Part shown: positions 16,534 through 25,100 of the stretch, in pieces
Position numbering within the stretch: position 1 is the first letter of the stretch
How the letters are laid out: every line of letters begins with the position of its first letter
NCBI RefSeq assembly: GCF_019237615.1
Contig: NZ_JAFAGT010000095.1
Span: 1 to 64,000 of the forward strand
Reading direction: 5' to 3'
DNA length: 64,000 nucleotides
Source of the DNA: Roseateles sp.
GTDB lineage: Bacteria; Pseudomonadota; Gammaproteobacteria; Burkholderiales; Burkholderiaceae_C
Program-made: the position numbers and the translations under genes
Notes under the pieces: generated by a model
Told to the model about the DNA's origin: nothing
Seen by the model: only the letters and a program-made list of their open reading frames with translations
The model's database searches: none

Positions 16534-17576
16534 GCGAAGCCGTCGCCGTCGAAGTCCACGCCGTCCTCGTCACGCATGAGCGTCGGCGGCGAGTCCTTGG
16601 GCTTCATCGCCTCCAGCTGCTCGCGCAGCTTGGCGACCTGGTCCAGCCAGTAGTTGGGCGTGCCGAACCAGGGGAAGGCGAGCGGGAAGGCCGGGTCGCC
16701 CCAGCGGCGCGCCAGCCAGGCGCTGTGATGGATCATGCGCAACGTGCGCAGCGGCTCGATGAGGCGCAGCTCGCGGTCGTCGAACTCGGCGATCTGCTCG
16801 TAGCCGTCCAGCACGGCGTTCAGCAGGTGACGGGCCGCGTCGGGTTCGCCGGGGAGCAGCATCCACAGGTCCTGCACGGCCGGGCCGGTGACGGCGTCGT
16901 CCAGGTCGACGAAATGCGGGCCGCGATCGGGCGTCCACAGGATGTTGCCGGGATGGCAGTCGCCGTGCAGGCGGGTCAGCTGCAGGCCGGGCAGGCCGTC
17001 GAAGGCGGCCTGGATGGCGGCGATGCAGCGCTGCGCGACGTCATCCCAGGCGGGCGCGATCTCGGGCGGGATGGCGTCGTTGGCCATCAGCCAGTCGCGC
17101 GCGGTCCGGGCCGGGGCGGCGCTGGCCCAGGACAGGCGCTCGGTGAAGGGCCTGCTGCGGCCCACGCCATGCAGGCGGGCCAGCAGTCGGCCTATCCAGC
17201 GCAGCACCTCGGGGTCTTCCAGCTCGGGCCCGCGCCCGCCCTGGCGCGGGGTGACGGCCAGGCGCTGGCCCTGGTGGTGGAACAGCGTGGAGCCACCGGC
17301 CAGCGGCCATGGCGCGGCCACGGGCACCTCGGCGGCAGCGAGCTCGGCGGCGAAGGCGTGCTCTTCCAGGATCTGCGCATCGCTCCAGCGCGCCGGCCGG
17401 TAGAACTTGGCGACGGCCGCGCGGCCGTCCTCCAGGTGCAGCATCAGCACGCGGTTCTCGAAGGAGTTGAGCTGCAGCAGCCGGCCATCGGCGTGCAGGC
17501 CGGCGGCGTCGAGGGCGTCGAGCATGAACTCCGGCGTCAGGTCGCCGAAGCTGAGGTCAGGGGTCGCGTGGTGCAT
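16530..17576 (-). CDS. srkA: Stress-response Ser/Thr protein kinase SrkA (YihE-like)
   Basis: 348 residues, APH/choline-kinase-like fold. The catalytic loop is LHGDCHPGNILW and the metal-binding loop is HFVDLDDA. The N-terminal lysine for ATP is in RAAVAKFYRP. The length and the order SFENRVLMLHLEDG ... KFYRP ... HGDCHPGN match E. coli SrkA (328), which protects cells during envelope or oxidative stress; its substrates are unclear. The start is the ATG of MHHATPDLSF. The stop overlaps the convergent YCII gene. Confidence 0.9.
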   Translation of the reverse strand: MHHATPDLSFGDLTPEFMLDALDAAGLHADGRLLQLNSFENRVLMLHLEDGRAAVAKFYRPARWSDAQILEEHAFAAELAAAEVPVAAPWPLAGGSTLFHHQGQRLAVTPRQGGRGPELEDPEVLRWIGRLLARLHGVGRSRPFTERLSWASAAPARTARDWLMANDAIPPEIAPAWDDVAQRCIAAIQAAFDGLPGLQLTRLHGDCHPGNILWTPDRGPHFVDLDDAVTGPAVQDLWMLLPGEPDAARHLLNAVLDGYEQIAEFDDRELRLIEPLRTLRMIHHSAWLARRWGDPAFPLAFPWFGTPNYWLDQVAKLREQLEAMKPKDSPPTLMRDEDGVDFDGDGFA

Positions 17577-17599
17577 CCGGCGAGTGTCGCCGGATCGGC

Positions 17600-18460
17600 T
17601 CAGCTCCTGCGCGGGCGCTGGGTGGCGTAGCGCGGCGCATCGACGACGATGCCGACGATGTCGTCCATCATGGCCTCGTCGTCGGCGTCATCCAGCACGG
17701 GCAGGCTGCGCGGGTTGTAGCGCGAGGTGTCGAGGCTGCGCGAGGGTAGGCGGCGCTGTGGCTGGGGCGGCTCCGTCGGGTGCAGCGGGGCTGACGCTCG
17801 CGGGTAGCGCTCGCCATAGCCCTCGACGCCGCCGAAGACGCTGGCGTCCTGCCACAGCGGCAGCGGCTGGGAGAACTGGCCCCAGTCGCTGCCGAATTCA
17901 TCTTCGCCTGTGCCGGCGCGGCGGCGCGGCAGGCTCGGCATCGCGGCCGGCGCCGGCAGCGGGCCGCGCGGGTTGCTGCCCTGGGGCACGAGCAGTTGCA
18001 GCTCGGCGACGCTGGGCAGCTGGTCCATCGCGCAACGCAGATAGCGCACCCGGCAGGCGGACAGCACGGCATGCTTGATCTGCAGGCTGCGCGGCGTGAC
18101 GCCGCGCTCGCCTTCCAGGTCGACGGCAGCCAGCACACGGCCGTTGGGGCTGCAGACGGCGAAGGTCACATGCGAGGCGCCGAGCAGATCGAACCAGTAG
18201 CGCACCTCCTTGGCCTCGGTCGGCTGGCAGAAGCGCACCAGCGGCAGCTTGGACAGCACGACGTGATGGGGCAGGGCCTCGCGCAACAGGCGGAAGACGC
18301 GCCGCTCGTCGGTCGTGAACACGGGGCGTGCAGTGAGCGACCACTCCGCCGGCAATCCTTTATTGGCGTGCGCCGACCGCCGCAAGGCCCAGATCAGGCT
18401 GATGGCCAGACCCAGCACGCAAACAGCCAGGGCGGCGATCCAATAGATGGCGTACGGCAT
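17600..18460 (-). CDS. DUF2726 membrane-anchored protein
   Basis: 286 residues. One N-terminal transmembrane segment (IYWIAALAVCVLGLAISLIWAL) is followed by a cytoplasmic domain with TARPVFTTDERRVFRLLREALP, KLPLVRFCQP, WFDLLGASHVTFAVCSPNGRVLAAVDLEG and QIKHAVLSACRVRYLRC. This order is typical of DUF2726, a nuclease-like fold of unknown role. The C-terminal third is Pro/Arg/Ser-rich and looks disordered. The start was set at the ATG just before the membrane helix; an upstream in-frame start would add a charged N-terminus with no support. It lies 23 bp upstream of srkA on the same strand and is likely cotranscribed with it. Confidence 0.75.
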   Translation of the reverse strand: MPYAIYWIAALAVCVLGLAISLIWALRRSAHANKGLPAEWSLTARPVFTTDERRVFRLLREALPHHVVLSKLPLVRFCQPTEAKEVRYWFDLLGASHVTFAVCSPNGRVLAAVDLEGERGVTPRSLQIKHAVLSACRVRYLRCAMDQLPSVAELQLLVPQGSNPRGPLPAPAAMPSLPRRRAGTGEDEFGSDWGQFSQPLPLWQDASVFGGVEGYGERYPRASAPLHPTEPPQPQRRLPSRSLDTSRYNPRSLPVLDDADDEAMMDDIVGIVVDAPRYATQRPRRS

Positions 18461-18591
18461 GTCCCTCGAGGTGTTCGGCGACGACGCCGATCCTCGGCGC
18501 AATGGTCGGGCAATGTAGCGCAGCGTCCCTAAAAAGCATTACTCGCTAGTCCCGATTCCCCCGGGCCTGAGGGGGGTGTCCGGGGTGTCAT

Positions 18592-19380
18592 CTATTCCTT
18601 GGCGGCGCGCCCCGAGGATTCGAAATGAGCCTTGACCTCGGCCACACCGTCGACGATCCCGCTCAGCACCTGGGCCTGGCGCTTGAGCTGGAAGTCCAGC
18701 TCGCCCAGATGCCGCGCCAGGGCTTGCTCGACCTGGGAGCCGAACGAGTCCGGCGGCAGGCGCAGCCAGGCCGCGGACTCACTGCCATCGCGCTCAACGA
18801 TGGCGCCAGCGGTCGTGGCGATGCGCAGCATGGGCCGGTTCTCGCTGAGGGCGTGGATGAAGAGGGTGTCGATGCCGCGGTTGCGGGCGTGCAGGCCGGC
18901 GGTATCGAACAGGCGCCGGCCCAGCCCGCGGCCGCGCGACTGCGGCAGCACGGACACGCCGAACTCGGCCATCGTGCGGCCGGGTTCTCCCGGCAGGGAT
19001 TGGCCATAGGCCAGATGGGCCAGGGCGATCAGCTGCAGGTGGCGGTTGAAGATGCCCAGCACCTCGTCGCGGCCGAAGTCGATGGCCAGGGCGTACTTGT
19101 GGATCTGTGCGTCCGAGGCTGGATAGCCGAAGCGCAGGTAGCGATCCTGTGGTGTCAGCGCCAGCAGGTGTTCGGCGATGCGGCGCCGGTGGCGGCGGGC
19201 CAGGGAACGGATCGGGACCCAGGTCGACAGCCGCTCCAGCGCTGCCCGGGCGTTGGCCAGCGGGCCCGCCGGCTCGGCCGGCGCCTCCGGGTCGGGGCCC
19301 AGGGGCGACAGTCCGTGATCCCGGTCTCCGGCCGGCTCTGCTGGCAGGGGCTTGGCGGCGGCGTGCGGTTGGCGGGGCAT
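18592..19380 (-). CDS. GNAT-family acetyltransferase
   Basis: 262 residues. The N-terminus is Pro/Ala-rich. The acetyl-CoA-binding motif A is seen as FGVSVLPQSRGRGLGRRLFDTAGLHA (Q/R-x-x-G-x-G). LTPQDRYLRFGYPASD early in the chain resembles the GNAT domain of the protein acetyltransferase group. A C-terminal extension (QVEQALARHLGELDFQLKRQ) looks coiled. Substrate unknown. The ATG at 19380 was chosen because sequence further upstream is the rplM promoter region and the antisense of rplM. It is divergent from rplM. Confidence 0.8.
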   Translation of the reverse strand: MPRQPHAAAKPLPAEPAGDRDHGLSPLGPDPEAPAEPAGPLANARAALERLSTWVPIRSLARRHRRRIAEHLLALTPQDRYLRFGYPASDAQIHKYALAIDFGRDEVLGIFNRHLQLIALAHLAYGQSLPGEPGRTMAEFGVSVLPQSRGRGLGRRLFDTAGLHARNRGIDTLFIHALSENRPMLRIATTAGAIVERDGSESAAWLRLPPDSFGSQVEQALARHLGELDFQLKRQAQVLSGIVDGVAEVKAHFESSGRAAKE

Positions 19381-19422
19381 GATGTGGCCGGGGCTGTACG
19401 CCAAGCGTAGCGCGCGAGGGCC

Positions 19423-19451
19423 TTTCAAACCACCTTCCCTGCTGCTACACT
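19423..19451 (+). promoter_or_regulatory. Candidate sigma70 promoter for rplM-rpsI
   Basis: TTTCAA (19423-19428), a 17 bp spacer and TACACT (19446-19451). The -10 matches four of six consensus bases; the -35 matches three. It would give a 5' leader of about 135 nt. That leader includes a GCCGGC...GCCGGC hairpin close to the start codon, a possible place for ribosomal-protein autoregulation. Confidence 0.4.
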
Positions 19452-19593
19452 CGTGGGCTTTTCCGTCAAAAGGCTGCGGGAAAGAGCCGCGCCGAGAGGT
19501 TGTGCATCCATGACACAGCACCGAGGCCGGTCGAAGTTTCAGCCATCCATTGCCGGCTTCTCCAGAGGGGCCGGCGTAGCGAAAGCAACTCTC

Positions 19594-20022
19594 ATGAAGA
19601 CCTTCAGCGCCAAGCCGGCCGAGGTGACGCACGAGTGGTTTGTGATTGACGCCACCGACAAGGTGCTCGGACGTGTTGCCAGCGAAGTGGCACTCCGTTT
19701 GCGCGGCAAGCACAAGGCCATCTACACGCCTCACGTCGACACCGGTGATTTCATCGTCATCGTCAATGCCGACAAGCTCCGCGTGACCGGCAACAAGGCC
19801 ACCGACAAGGTGTACTACCGTCATTCCGGCTTCCCCGGCGGCATCTACGCCACGAAGTTCAAGGACATGCAAGCCAAGCACCCCGGCCGCGCGCTGGAGA
19901 AGGCCGTCAAGGGCATGCTGCCCAAGGGCCCGCTGGGTTATGCCATGGTCAAGAAGCTGAAGGTCTACGCAGGTCCCACGCACCCGCACACCGCCCAGCA
20001 GCCCAAGGCTCTCGAGATCTAA
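19594..20022 (+). CDS. rplM: 50S ribosomal protein L13
   Basis: 142 residues, the normal size of L13. The start [20 protein letters not shown] aligns with the E. coli N-terminus, so the in-frame open sequence upstream (to 19453) is leader, not coding. Typical elements: [35 protein letters not shown] and [21 protein letters not shown]13 binds 23S rRNA early in 50S assembly. It forms the usual rplM-rpsI operon, with 9 bp between the genes. Confidence 0.98.
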   Translation: MKTFSAKPAEVTHEWFVIDATDKVLGRVASEVALRLRGKHKAIYTPHVDTGDFIVIVNADKLRVTGNKATDKVYYRHSGFPGGIYATKFKDMQAKHPGRALEKAVKGMLPKGPLGYAMVKKLKVYAGPTHPHTAQQPKALEI

Positions 20023-20031
20023 GGAACGGCC

Positions 20032-20424
20032 ATGATCGGAAACTGGAATTACGGCACTGGCCGCCGCAAGTCGTCGGTCGCTCGCGTCTTCATCAAGAAG
20101 GGCACGGGCCAGATCATCGTCAACGGCAAGGCCATCGACGCTTACTTCGGTCGTCAGACCTCCATCATGATCGCCAAGCAGCCCCTGCTGCTGACGAACA
20201 ATGGCGAGGCCTTCGACATCAAGGTGAACGTGCACGGCGGTGGCGAATCCGGCCAAGCCGGCGCGCTGCGCCTGGGCATCACCCGCGCGCTGATCGACTA
20301 CGACGCCACCCTGAAGCCCGAACTGAGCCGCGCCGGCTTCGTCACGCGTGACGCGCGTGAAGTCGAGCGTAAGAAGGTCGGCCTGCACGGCGCCCGTCGC
20401 CGCAAGCAGTTCAGCAAGCGTTAA
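20032..20424 (+). CDS. rpsI: 30S ribosomal protein S9
   Basis: 130 residues, full length. The N-terminus [20 protein letters not shown] and the C-terminal [11 protein letters not shown] tail, which reaches the P-site tRNA in the ribosome, are both present. It is the second gene of the operon and is followed by a strong intrinsic terminator at 20443. Confidence 0.98.
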   Translation: MIGNWNYGTGRRKSSVARVFIKKGTGQIIVNGKAIDAYFGRQTSIMIAKQPLLLTNNGEAFDIKVNVHGGGESGQAGALRLGITRALIDYDATLKPELSRAGFVTRDAREVERKKVGLHGARRRKQFSKR

Positions 20425-20442
20425 TTTCCACGCTTTGCCATC

Positions 20443-20472
20443 AAAAGGCCGCTCCATGCGGCCTTTTGTTTT
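20443..20472 (+). terminator. Intrinsic terminator after rpsI
   Basis: Stem AAAAGGCCGC (20443-20452), loop TCCAT, stem GCGGCCTTTT (20458-20467), followed by GTTTTTG. It ends the rplM-rpsI transcript. Confidence 0.9.
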
Positions 20473-20524
20473 TGCGCCGACAATCCCCACATTCGTTTCT
20501 GGACAGATCCACAGGAGCCCCGCC

Positions 20525-20890
20525 ATGAGCGCCGTGCTTGATACCCCCGTCACCGACATCCCCGTGCCCCTGGTCTTCACGGACAGCGCCGCCGACAAGG
20601 TGCGCGACCTGGTGGCCGAGGAGGGCAACCCGGACCTGAAGTTGCGCGTCTTCGTGCAGGGCGGTGGCTGCTCCGGCTTCCAGTACGGCTTCACCTTCGA
20701 CGAGGCCGTCAACGACGACGACACGCAGATGGTCAAGAACGGCGTGACGCTGCTGATCGACTCCATGAGCCTGCAGTACCTGATGGGCGCAGAGATCGAC
20801 TACAAGGAAGACCTGCAGGGCGCCCAGTTCGTGATCAAGAACCCGAACGCGACGACCACCTGCGGCTGCGGATCGAGCTTCTCGGTCTGA
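20525..20890 (+). CDS. erpA: A-type iron-sulfur cluster insertion protein ErpA
   Basis: 121 residues. Carries Fe-S clusters to target proteins, including those of isoprenoid synthesis and respiration. The three cluster cysteines are in [11 protein letters not shown] and [11 protein letters not shown], the A-type pattern C-x(n)-C-G-C. The location after rpsI and the N-terminal [21 protein letters not shown] favour ErpA over IscA. The ATG at 20525 has a CAGGAG Shine-Dalgarno. It is flanked by terminators and so is probably monocistronic. Confidence 0.93.
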   Translation: MSAVLDTPVTDIPVPLVFTDSAADKVRDLVAEEGNPDLKLRVFVQGGGCSGFQYGFTFDEAVNDDDTQMVKNGVTLLIDSMSLQYLMGAEIDYKEDLQGAQFVIKNPNATTTCGCGSSFSV

Positions 20891-20914
20891 GCGCGTGTCG
20901 CCCAGCACTTTGCA

Positions 20915-20945
20915 AAAGCCGCCCCTGGGCGGCTTTGCTGTTTTC
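20915..20945 (+). terminator. Intrinsic terminator after erpA
   Basis: Stem AAAGCCGCCC (20915-20924), 2-base loop, stem GGGCGGCTTT (20927-20936), then GCTGTTTTC. The T tract is short but the stem is perfect. Confidence 0.8.
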
Positions 20946-20951
20946 TGAGCC

Positions 20952-22400
20952 ATGGCATCCACCTTGCCGACCCCTTCGACGGACCCGCAGCGGGAGCGCT
21001 CGCTGAAGCTGCTGCTGTGGCTGGTGGCCGTCGGCTTCTTCATGCAGACGCTGGACGCCACCATCGTCAACACGGCGCTGCCGGCGATGGCGGCCAGCCT
21101 GGGCGAGAGTCCGCTGCGCATGCAGTCCGTCGTCGTTGCCTACTCGCTGACGATGGCCATGCTGATCCCGGCCTCCGGCTGGATGGCTGACCGCTTCGGC
21201 ATGCGGCGCGTCTACGTCGGCGCCATCCTGCTCTTCGTGCTGGGCTCGGTGCTGTGCGCCATGTCGCACAGCCTGGCCCTGCTGGTGACTGCGCGCGTCG
21301 TGCAGGGCCTGGGCGGCGCGCTGCTGCTGCCGGTGGGCCGGCTGGTCGTGCTCAAGACCTTCCCGCGCGAGCGCTTCCTGCAGGCGATGAGCTTCGTCGC
21401 CATCCCCGGCCTCGTGGGACCGCTGATCGGTCCGACGCTGGGCGGCTGGCTCGTCGAGGTGGCGTCCTGGCACTGGATCTTCCTCATCAACGTGCCAGTG
21501 GGCGTCGTCGGCGCGCTGGCCACGCTGCGCTACATGCCCAGGCCTGCCGCCGCGGCCGTGGGCCGCTTCGACATGGCGGGCTATCTGCTGCTGGCCTTCG
21601 GCATGGTCGCACTGTCGCTGGCGCTGGACGGGCTCTCGGGCCTGGGGCTGCGCCAGGCGTCCGTCCTCGTGCTGATGATCTTCGGTCTGGCCAGCCTCGC
21701 GGCCTACTGGTTGCATGCGCTGCGCCGCCCCGACCCGCTGTTCTCGCCCAGCCTGTTCCAGGTCGGCTCGCTGCGCATCGGCCTGCTGGGCAATCTGTTC
21801 TCGCGGCTGGGCAGCTCCTGCATGCCCTTCCTGATCCCGCTGCTGCTGCAGGTGACCATGGGCTATTCGCCCGCGCAGGCCGGCATGATGATGCTGCCGG
21901 TCGCCATCGCCAGCATGTCGATGAAGCGGCTGACGACGCCGCTGATCACGCGCCACGGCTACCGCCGCGTGCTGGTGGTCAACACCTTGCTGGTGGGGCT
22001 GACGATGGCCAGCTTCGCGTTCGTGTCGCCGGATCAGCCGCTCGTCGTGCGCATCGTGCAGCTGGCCCTCTTCGGTGCGGTGAACTCCATGCAGTTCACC
22101 GCCATGAACACGCTGACGCTGAAGGACCTGGGGCCGTCGGCGGCCAGCAGCGGCAACAGCCTGCTGTCCATGGTGCAGATGCTGGCCATGGGCATGGGTG
22201 TCGCTGCAGCGGGCGCCGTGCTGGCGGCGTTTGCGGCCTTCTTCGGCGGCGAGGGCGTGCACACGCTGTCGTCCTTCCGTGCCACCTTCGCCACCATGGC
22301 CTTGATCACCATCGCATCGGCCGGCATCTTCTGGCAGCTCGACGCGCGGGACAGTGCCGCCACGGCGGCACGCCGTGAACAGGACGTGGAAGCCGGCTAG
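20952..22400 (+). CDS. MFS multidrug exporter, DHA2 (14-helix) family, MdtD-like
   Basis: 482 residues with about 14 hydrophobic segments. The DHA2 signature LDATIVNTALPAMAASLG follows the first helix. The MFS loop motif is GWMADRFGMRRVYVGA, and motif C is seen in GLVGPLIGPTLGGWLVE. Such proteins export drugs or metabolites using the proton gradient; the substrate cannot be told. The gene stands between the erpA terminator and the convergent anmK, whose stop overlaps its own by 4 bp. Confidence 0.9.
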   Translation: MASTLPTPSTDPQRERSLKLLLWLVAVGFFMQTLDATIVNTALPAMAASLGESPLRMQSVVVAYSLTMAMLIPASGWMADRFGMRRVYVGAILLFVLGSVLCAMSHSLALLVTARVVQGLGGALLLPVGRLVVLKTFPRERFLQAMSFVAIPGLVGPLIGPTLGGWLVEVASWHWIFLINVPVGVVGALATLRYMPRPAAAAVGRFDMAGYLLLAFGMVALSLALDGLSGLGLRQASVLVLMIFGLASLAAYWLHALRRPDPLFSPSLFQVGSLRIGLLGNLFSRLGSSCMPFLIPLLLQVTMGYSPAQAGMMMLPVAIASMSMKRLTTPLITRHGYRRVLVVNTLLVGLTMASFAFVSPDQPLVVRIVQLALFGAVNSMQFTAMNTLTLKDLGPSAASSGNSLLSMVQMLAMGMGVAAAGAVLAAFAAFFGGEGVHTLSSFRATFATMALITIASAGIFWQLDARDSAATAARREQDVEAG

Positions 22401-23512
22401 GCCGGGTGGAGGGCGCCCAGCACTCGGGGCCCCGCGGCGCCGGTGACGGCCGGCAGGTTGCCGGGCAGGCGCGCCATGAAGCGATGTGCCAGCCAGGCGA
22501 AGGCGGCGGCCTCGACCTGGTCCACCGGCAGGCCGCGCTGCGCGCTGCTCTGCACGGCGAGGCCCGGCAGCAGCGCCGCCAGGCGCTGCATCAGCCGGCC
22601 GTTGAGCGCGCCGCCGCCGCAGGCGATCAGCGTGCGGGCCGCGGGCATCTGGGCGTCCAGGTCGTCGGCCACGCAGCGGGCGCTGAGTTCCAGCAGCGTG
22701 GCCTGCACATCCTCTGGGGCCAGCCCGGGCGTGAGCCGGGCCTCCAGCCAGGCCAGGTGGAAGAGGTCGCGCCCCGTGCTCTTGGGCGGCGGCAGCTTGA
22801 AATAGGGCTCGGCCAGCAGCGCGGCCAGCAGGTCCGGCAACACCTGGCCTGTGGCGGCCCAGGCGCCATCGGCGTCGTAGGGCATGCCGCGGTGGCGGGC
22901 GATCCAGCCGTCCATCAGGCAGTTGGCCGGCCCGCAGTCGAAGCCGCCGGTGTGGCCATCGGCGAACAGCAGGCTGAGGTTGCTGATGCCGCCCAGGTTC
23001 AGCACGGCGGCATCCTGGCCGGCCGTGCCGAACACGGCGCGATGGAAGGCCGGCACCAGGGGCGCCCCCTGGCCGCCCGCGGCGACATCGCGGCTGCGCA
23101 GGTCGCAGACCACGTCTATGCCGGTCTGCTCGGCCAGCAGCGCACCGTTCAGCAACTGGGTCGTGTAGCCGTCAAAGCCGCCCGGCTGGTGGCGCACGGT
23201 CTGGCCGTGGGCGCCCAGTGCGGCAATCTGCTGGCGACACGTGCCCGTTGCCTCCAGCAGCTGCGAGACGACGTCGGCATAGGCGCGTGCCACCGCGTTG
23301 GCGGCCAGCGCGGCACGGTGCAGCTCGTTGTGGCCGGGCGCGTTCAGCGCCAGCAGTTCGTCGCGCAGTGCCGTGGCAAAGGGCGCGTGCACATGGCCGC
23401 CTGCGGCGAGCTCGTCGGCGTCGAAGAGCACCGCATCGACGCCGTCGAGCGAGGTCCCCGACATCAGCCCGATGTAGAGCCGGCGCGGCTCAGTCGGCAG
23501 CAGAGACACCAT
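22397..23512 (-). CDS. anmK: Anhydro-N-acetylmuramic acid kinase
   Basis: 371 residues, close to the 369 of E. coli AnmK. Phosphorylates and opens 1,6-anhydro-MurNAc during cell-wall recycling. The ATP/sugar-binding motif LYIGLMSGTSLDGVDAVL is near the N-terminus, followed by LGAHGQTVRHQPG, LNLGGISNLSLL and a C-terminal ACGGGALNGRLMQRL typical of the ASKHA fold. The ATG of MVSLLPTEP overlaps the end of the M23 peptidase gene by 23 bp. Pairing with a murein hydrolase is functionally sensible because the kinase uses turnover products. Confidence 0.95.
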   Translation of the reverse strand: MVSLLPTEPRRLYIGLMSGTSLDGVDAVLFDADELAAGGHVHAPFATALRDELLALNAPGHNELHRAALAANAVARAYADVVSQLLEATGTCRQQIAALGAHGQTVRHQPGGFDGYTTQLLNGALLAEQTGIDVVCDLRSRDVAAGGQGAPLVPAFHRAVFGTAGQDAAVLNLGGISNLSLLFADGHTGGFDCGPANCLMDGWIARHRGMPYDADGAWAATGQVLPDLLAALLAEPYFKLPPPKSTGRDLFHLAWLEARLTPGLAPEDVQATLLELSARCVADDLDAQMPAARTLIACGGGALNGRLMQRLAALLPGLAVQSSAQRGLPVDQVEAAAFAWLAHRFMARLPGNLPAVTGAAGPRVLGALHPA

Positions 23513-24887
23513 CCATCGTTTCGGCAACGGCCAGCTGGGTCTTGACGCTGGCGACGGTCTGCTGGAACTGTGCCTTGGCGTAGTTCGGCAGCGTGACGGC
23601 CTCGGAGGCCCGGGCGATGGCGCGCGGGTCCACATGGCGGCCGCCGACGCGGAACTCGAAGTGCAGGTGCGGGCCGGTGGCCCAGCCAGTCGAGCCGACG
23701 GCGCCGATGCGCTGGCCCTGCTCGACGCGCTGGCCCTTCTTCACGTCGATCTTGCTGAGGTGGGCGTAGACCGTGCTGCGGTCCCCGCTGTGGCGCACCT
23801 GCACGACGTTGCCGAAGCCGTTCTGCCAGCCGGCCACCTCGACGGTGCCGTCGCCCACGGAGCGCACGGCCGTGCCGGTCGGCGCGCCGTAGTCGACCCC
23901 GTTGTGCTGGCGCCAGGTCTGCATGATGGGGTGGAAGCGCATCGCGAAGCCGGAGGTGATGCGCGAGAACTCCATCGGGCTGGACAGGAAGGCGCGGCGC
24001 TTGCTCTGGCCGTCGAAGCCGTAGAAGCTGGCCTTGCCGGTGGCGCTGTCCTTGAAATAGACCGCCGAGTAGGTCTTGCCGTTGTTCGTGAACTCGCCGG
24101 CCAGCAGGCGGCCGACGCCACCGTCCCAGGTGATGGGCTCGCCGTCGGCGGTCAGCATCTCATAGACGATGCTGAAGCGGTCGCCCTTGCGCAGTTCGCG
24201 GTGGAAGTCGATATCGCCCGAGAACATGTCTGCCATCTGCGAGGCGATGGCGTCGGGGATGTTGGCGTCGTCGGTGGCGGCGAACAGCGAGCTGCGGATG
24301 GTGCCGCTGCCCAGTGCCACCTGGGCCTGCAGCGGCGCGGTCTCGGTGCGGGCGCTGAACTGCGCGCCGTCGCGGGCGATGGTCAGGCGCGTGAAATGAC
24401 TGCCCTGCTGCTCGACCTTCTCGGCCGGGAAGCGCACGACGATCTTCTGCACCTGGCCCGAGGCATCGGCCGTCAGGTGGACCATCTTGCCGGCGCGGCC
24501 CTGGAACACGCGGCGGGCCAGCGGGTCGGTGCGCAGAAAGGCTGCGGCGGCGGGGTCGAAGGCGCCAGCGCGCTTCAGCAGGCTGTCCGGCGTGTCGCTG
24601 GAGCGGGTGGCCTCGGCGCGGGTCAGGCCGATGGCGTGGCTGGCGAGTTCGTCGAGCTGGGCCGAGATGTCGGCCATGGGGACGGTCTCGACCAGCGTGC
24701 GGCGCGGCAGTTCAGCGGCATCCGGCGCCAGCGGCGCGATACCGAAGGCGGTCACGGCAAAGCAGCTCAGGACGCCCACGACGCTGGCGGTGAGCGCGCG
24801 CGGATGCCTGGCGGCAAAGGTTTCGGCGTTTTTCAGCGCTGTTTGAAGCTGATGGAGACGTTTCTGGACTGCGGTCACGCTCTGCAT
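23490..24887 (-). CDS. M23 family murein DD-endopeptidase, MepM-like
   Basis: 465 residues. An N-terminal membrane anchor (LTASVVGVLSCFAVTAFGIAPL) is followed by a periplasmic opacity-associated/LysM-like region, a domain with IDFHRELRKGDRFSIVYE, and a C-terminal LytM (M23) metallopeptidase. The zinc ligands are in HNGVDYGAPTG and in HLHFEFRVGG (last H-x-H). It cleaves peptidoglycan crosslinks to allow wall growth. The start at MQSVTAVQKRLHQ precedes a short coiled segment and the membrane helix; an upstream in-frame ATG (24986) is less likely because it lies in a region resembling a promoter. Divergent from tyrS. Confidence 0.92.
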   Translation of the reverse strand: MQSVTAVQKRLHQLQTALKNAETFAARHPRALTASVVGVLSCFAVTAFGIAPLAPDAAELPRRTLVETVPMADISAQLDELASHAIGLTRAEATRSSDTPDSLLKRAGAFDPAAAAFLRTDPLARRVFQGRAGKMVHLTADASGQVQKIVVRFPAEKVEQQGSHFTRLTIARDGAQFSARTETAPLQAQVALGSGTIRSSLFAATDDANIPDAIASQMADMFSGDIDFHRELRKGDRFSIVYEMLTADGEPITWDGGVGRLLAGEFTNNGKTYSAVYFKDSATGKASFYGFDGQSKRRAFLSSPMEFSRITSGFAMRFHPIMQTWRQHNGVDYGAPTGTAVRSVGDGTVEVAGWQNGFGNVVQVRHSGDRSTVYAHLSKIDVKKGQRVEQGQRIGAVGSTGWATGPHLHFEFRVGGRHVDPRAIARASEAVTLPNYAKAQFQQTVASVKTQLAVAETMDGVSAAD

Positions 24888-25100
24888 CCCGGGGTTGTCG
24901 CTGGGGCAATCCCGGCCGGGCCGGTTCCACGCGAGGGCCAGCAACGAGGCGGCCTTAAAATCCTGGCGGTTGTGTTGAAGCAACACCCCCGATTCGAAGG
25001 TGTGAATTCTACCGGCATTGCCCTACCCGGCATGCCGGTTTACCCCGATGGATCAATAACTTAACACTTTCGTTCGGCTTGTTGCCGAACGCGCTGCGCC
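24888..25100. other. Divergent intergenic region between the M23 peptidase gene and tyrS
   Basis: 213 bp without a convincing gene. It holds an imperfect hairpin (GTGTTG-AAG-CAACAC, 24972-24986), a relatively AT-rich stretch around 25050-25070 that could carry the tyrS promoter, and a strong hairpin just before the tyrS start (25071-25091). No clear consensus -35/-10 pair could be fixed for either gene. Confidence 0.4.
25071..25091 (+). promoter_or_regulatory. 8 bp perfect hairpin directly before the tyrS start
   Basis: CGTTCGGC (25071-25078), loop TTGTT, GCCGAACG (25084-25091), ending 9 bases before the ATG at 25101. It occupies the place of the ribosome-binding site; no purine-rich Shine-Dalgarno is visible between the hairpin and the ATG. 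It may influence translation start. Confidence 0.5.

Noticed and set aside
19453-19593. In-frame extension of rplM upstream of the ATG
   Set aside because: The L13 N-terminus aligns exactly with MKTFSAKP, and the extension overlaps the leader and promoter.
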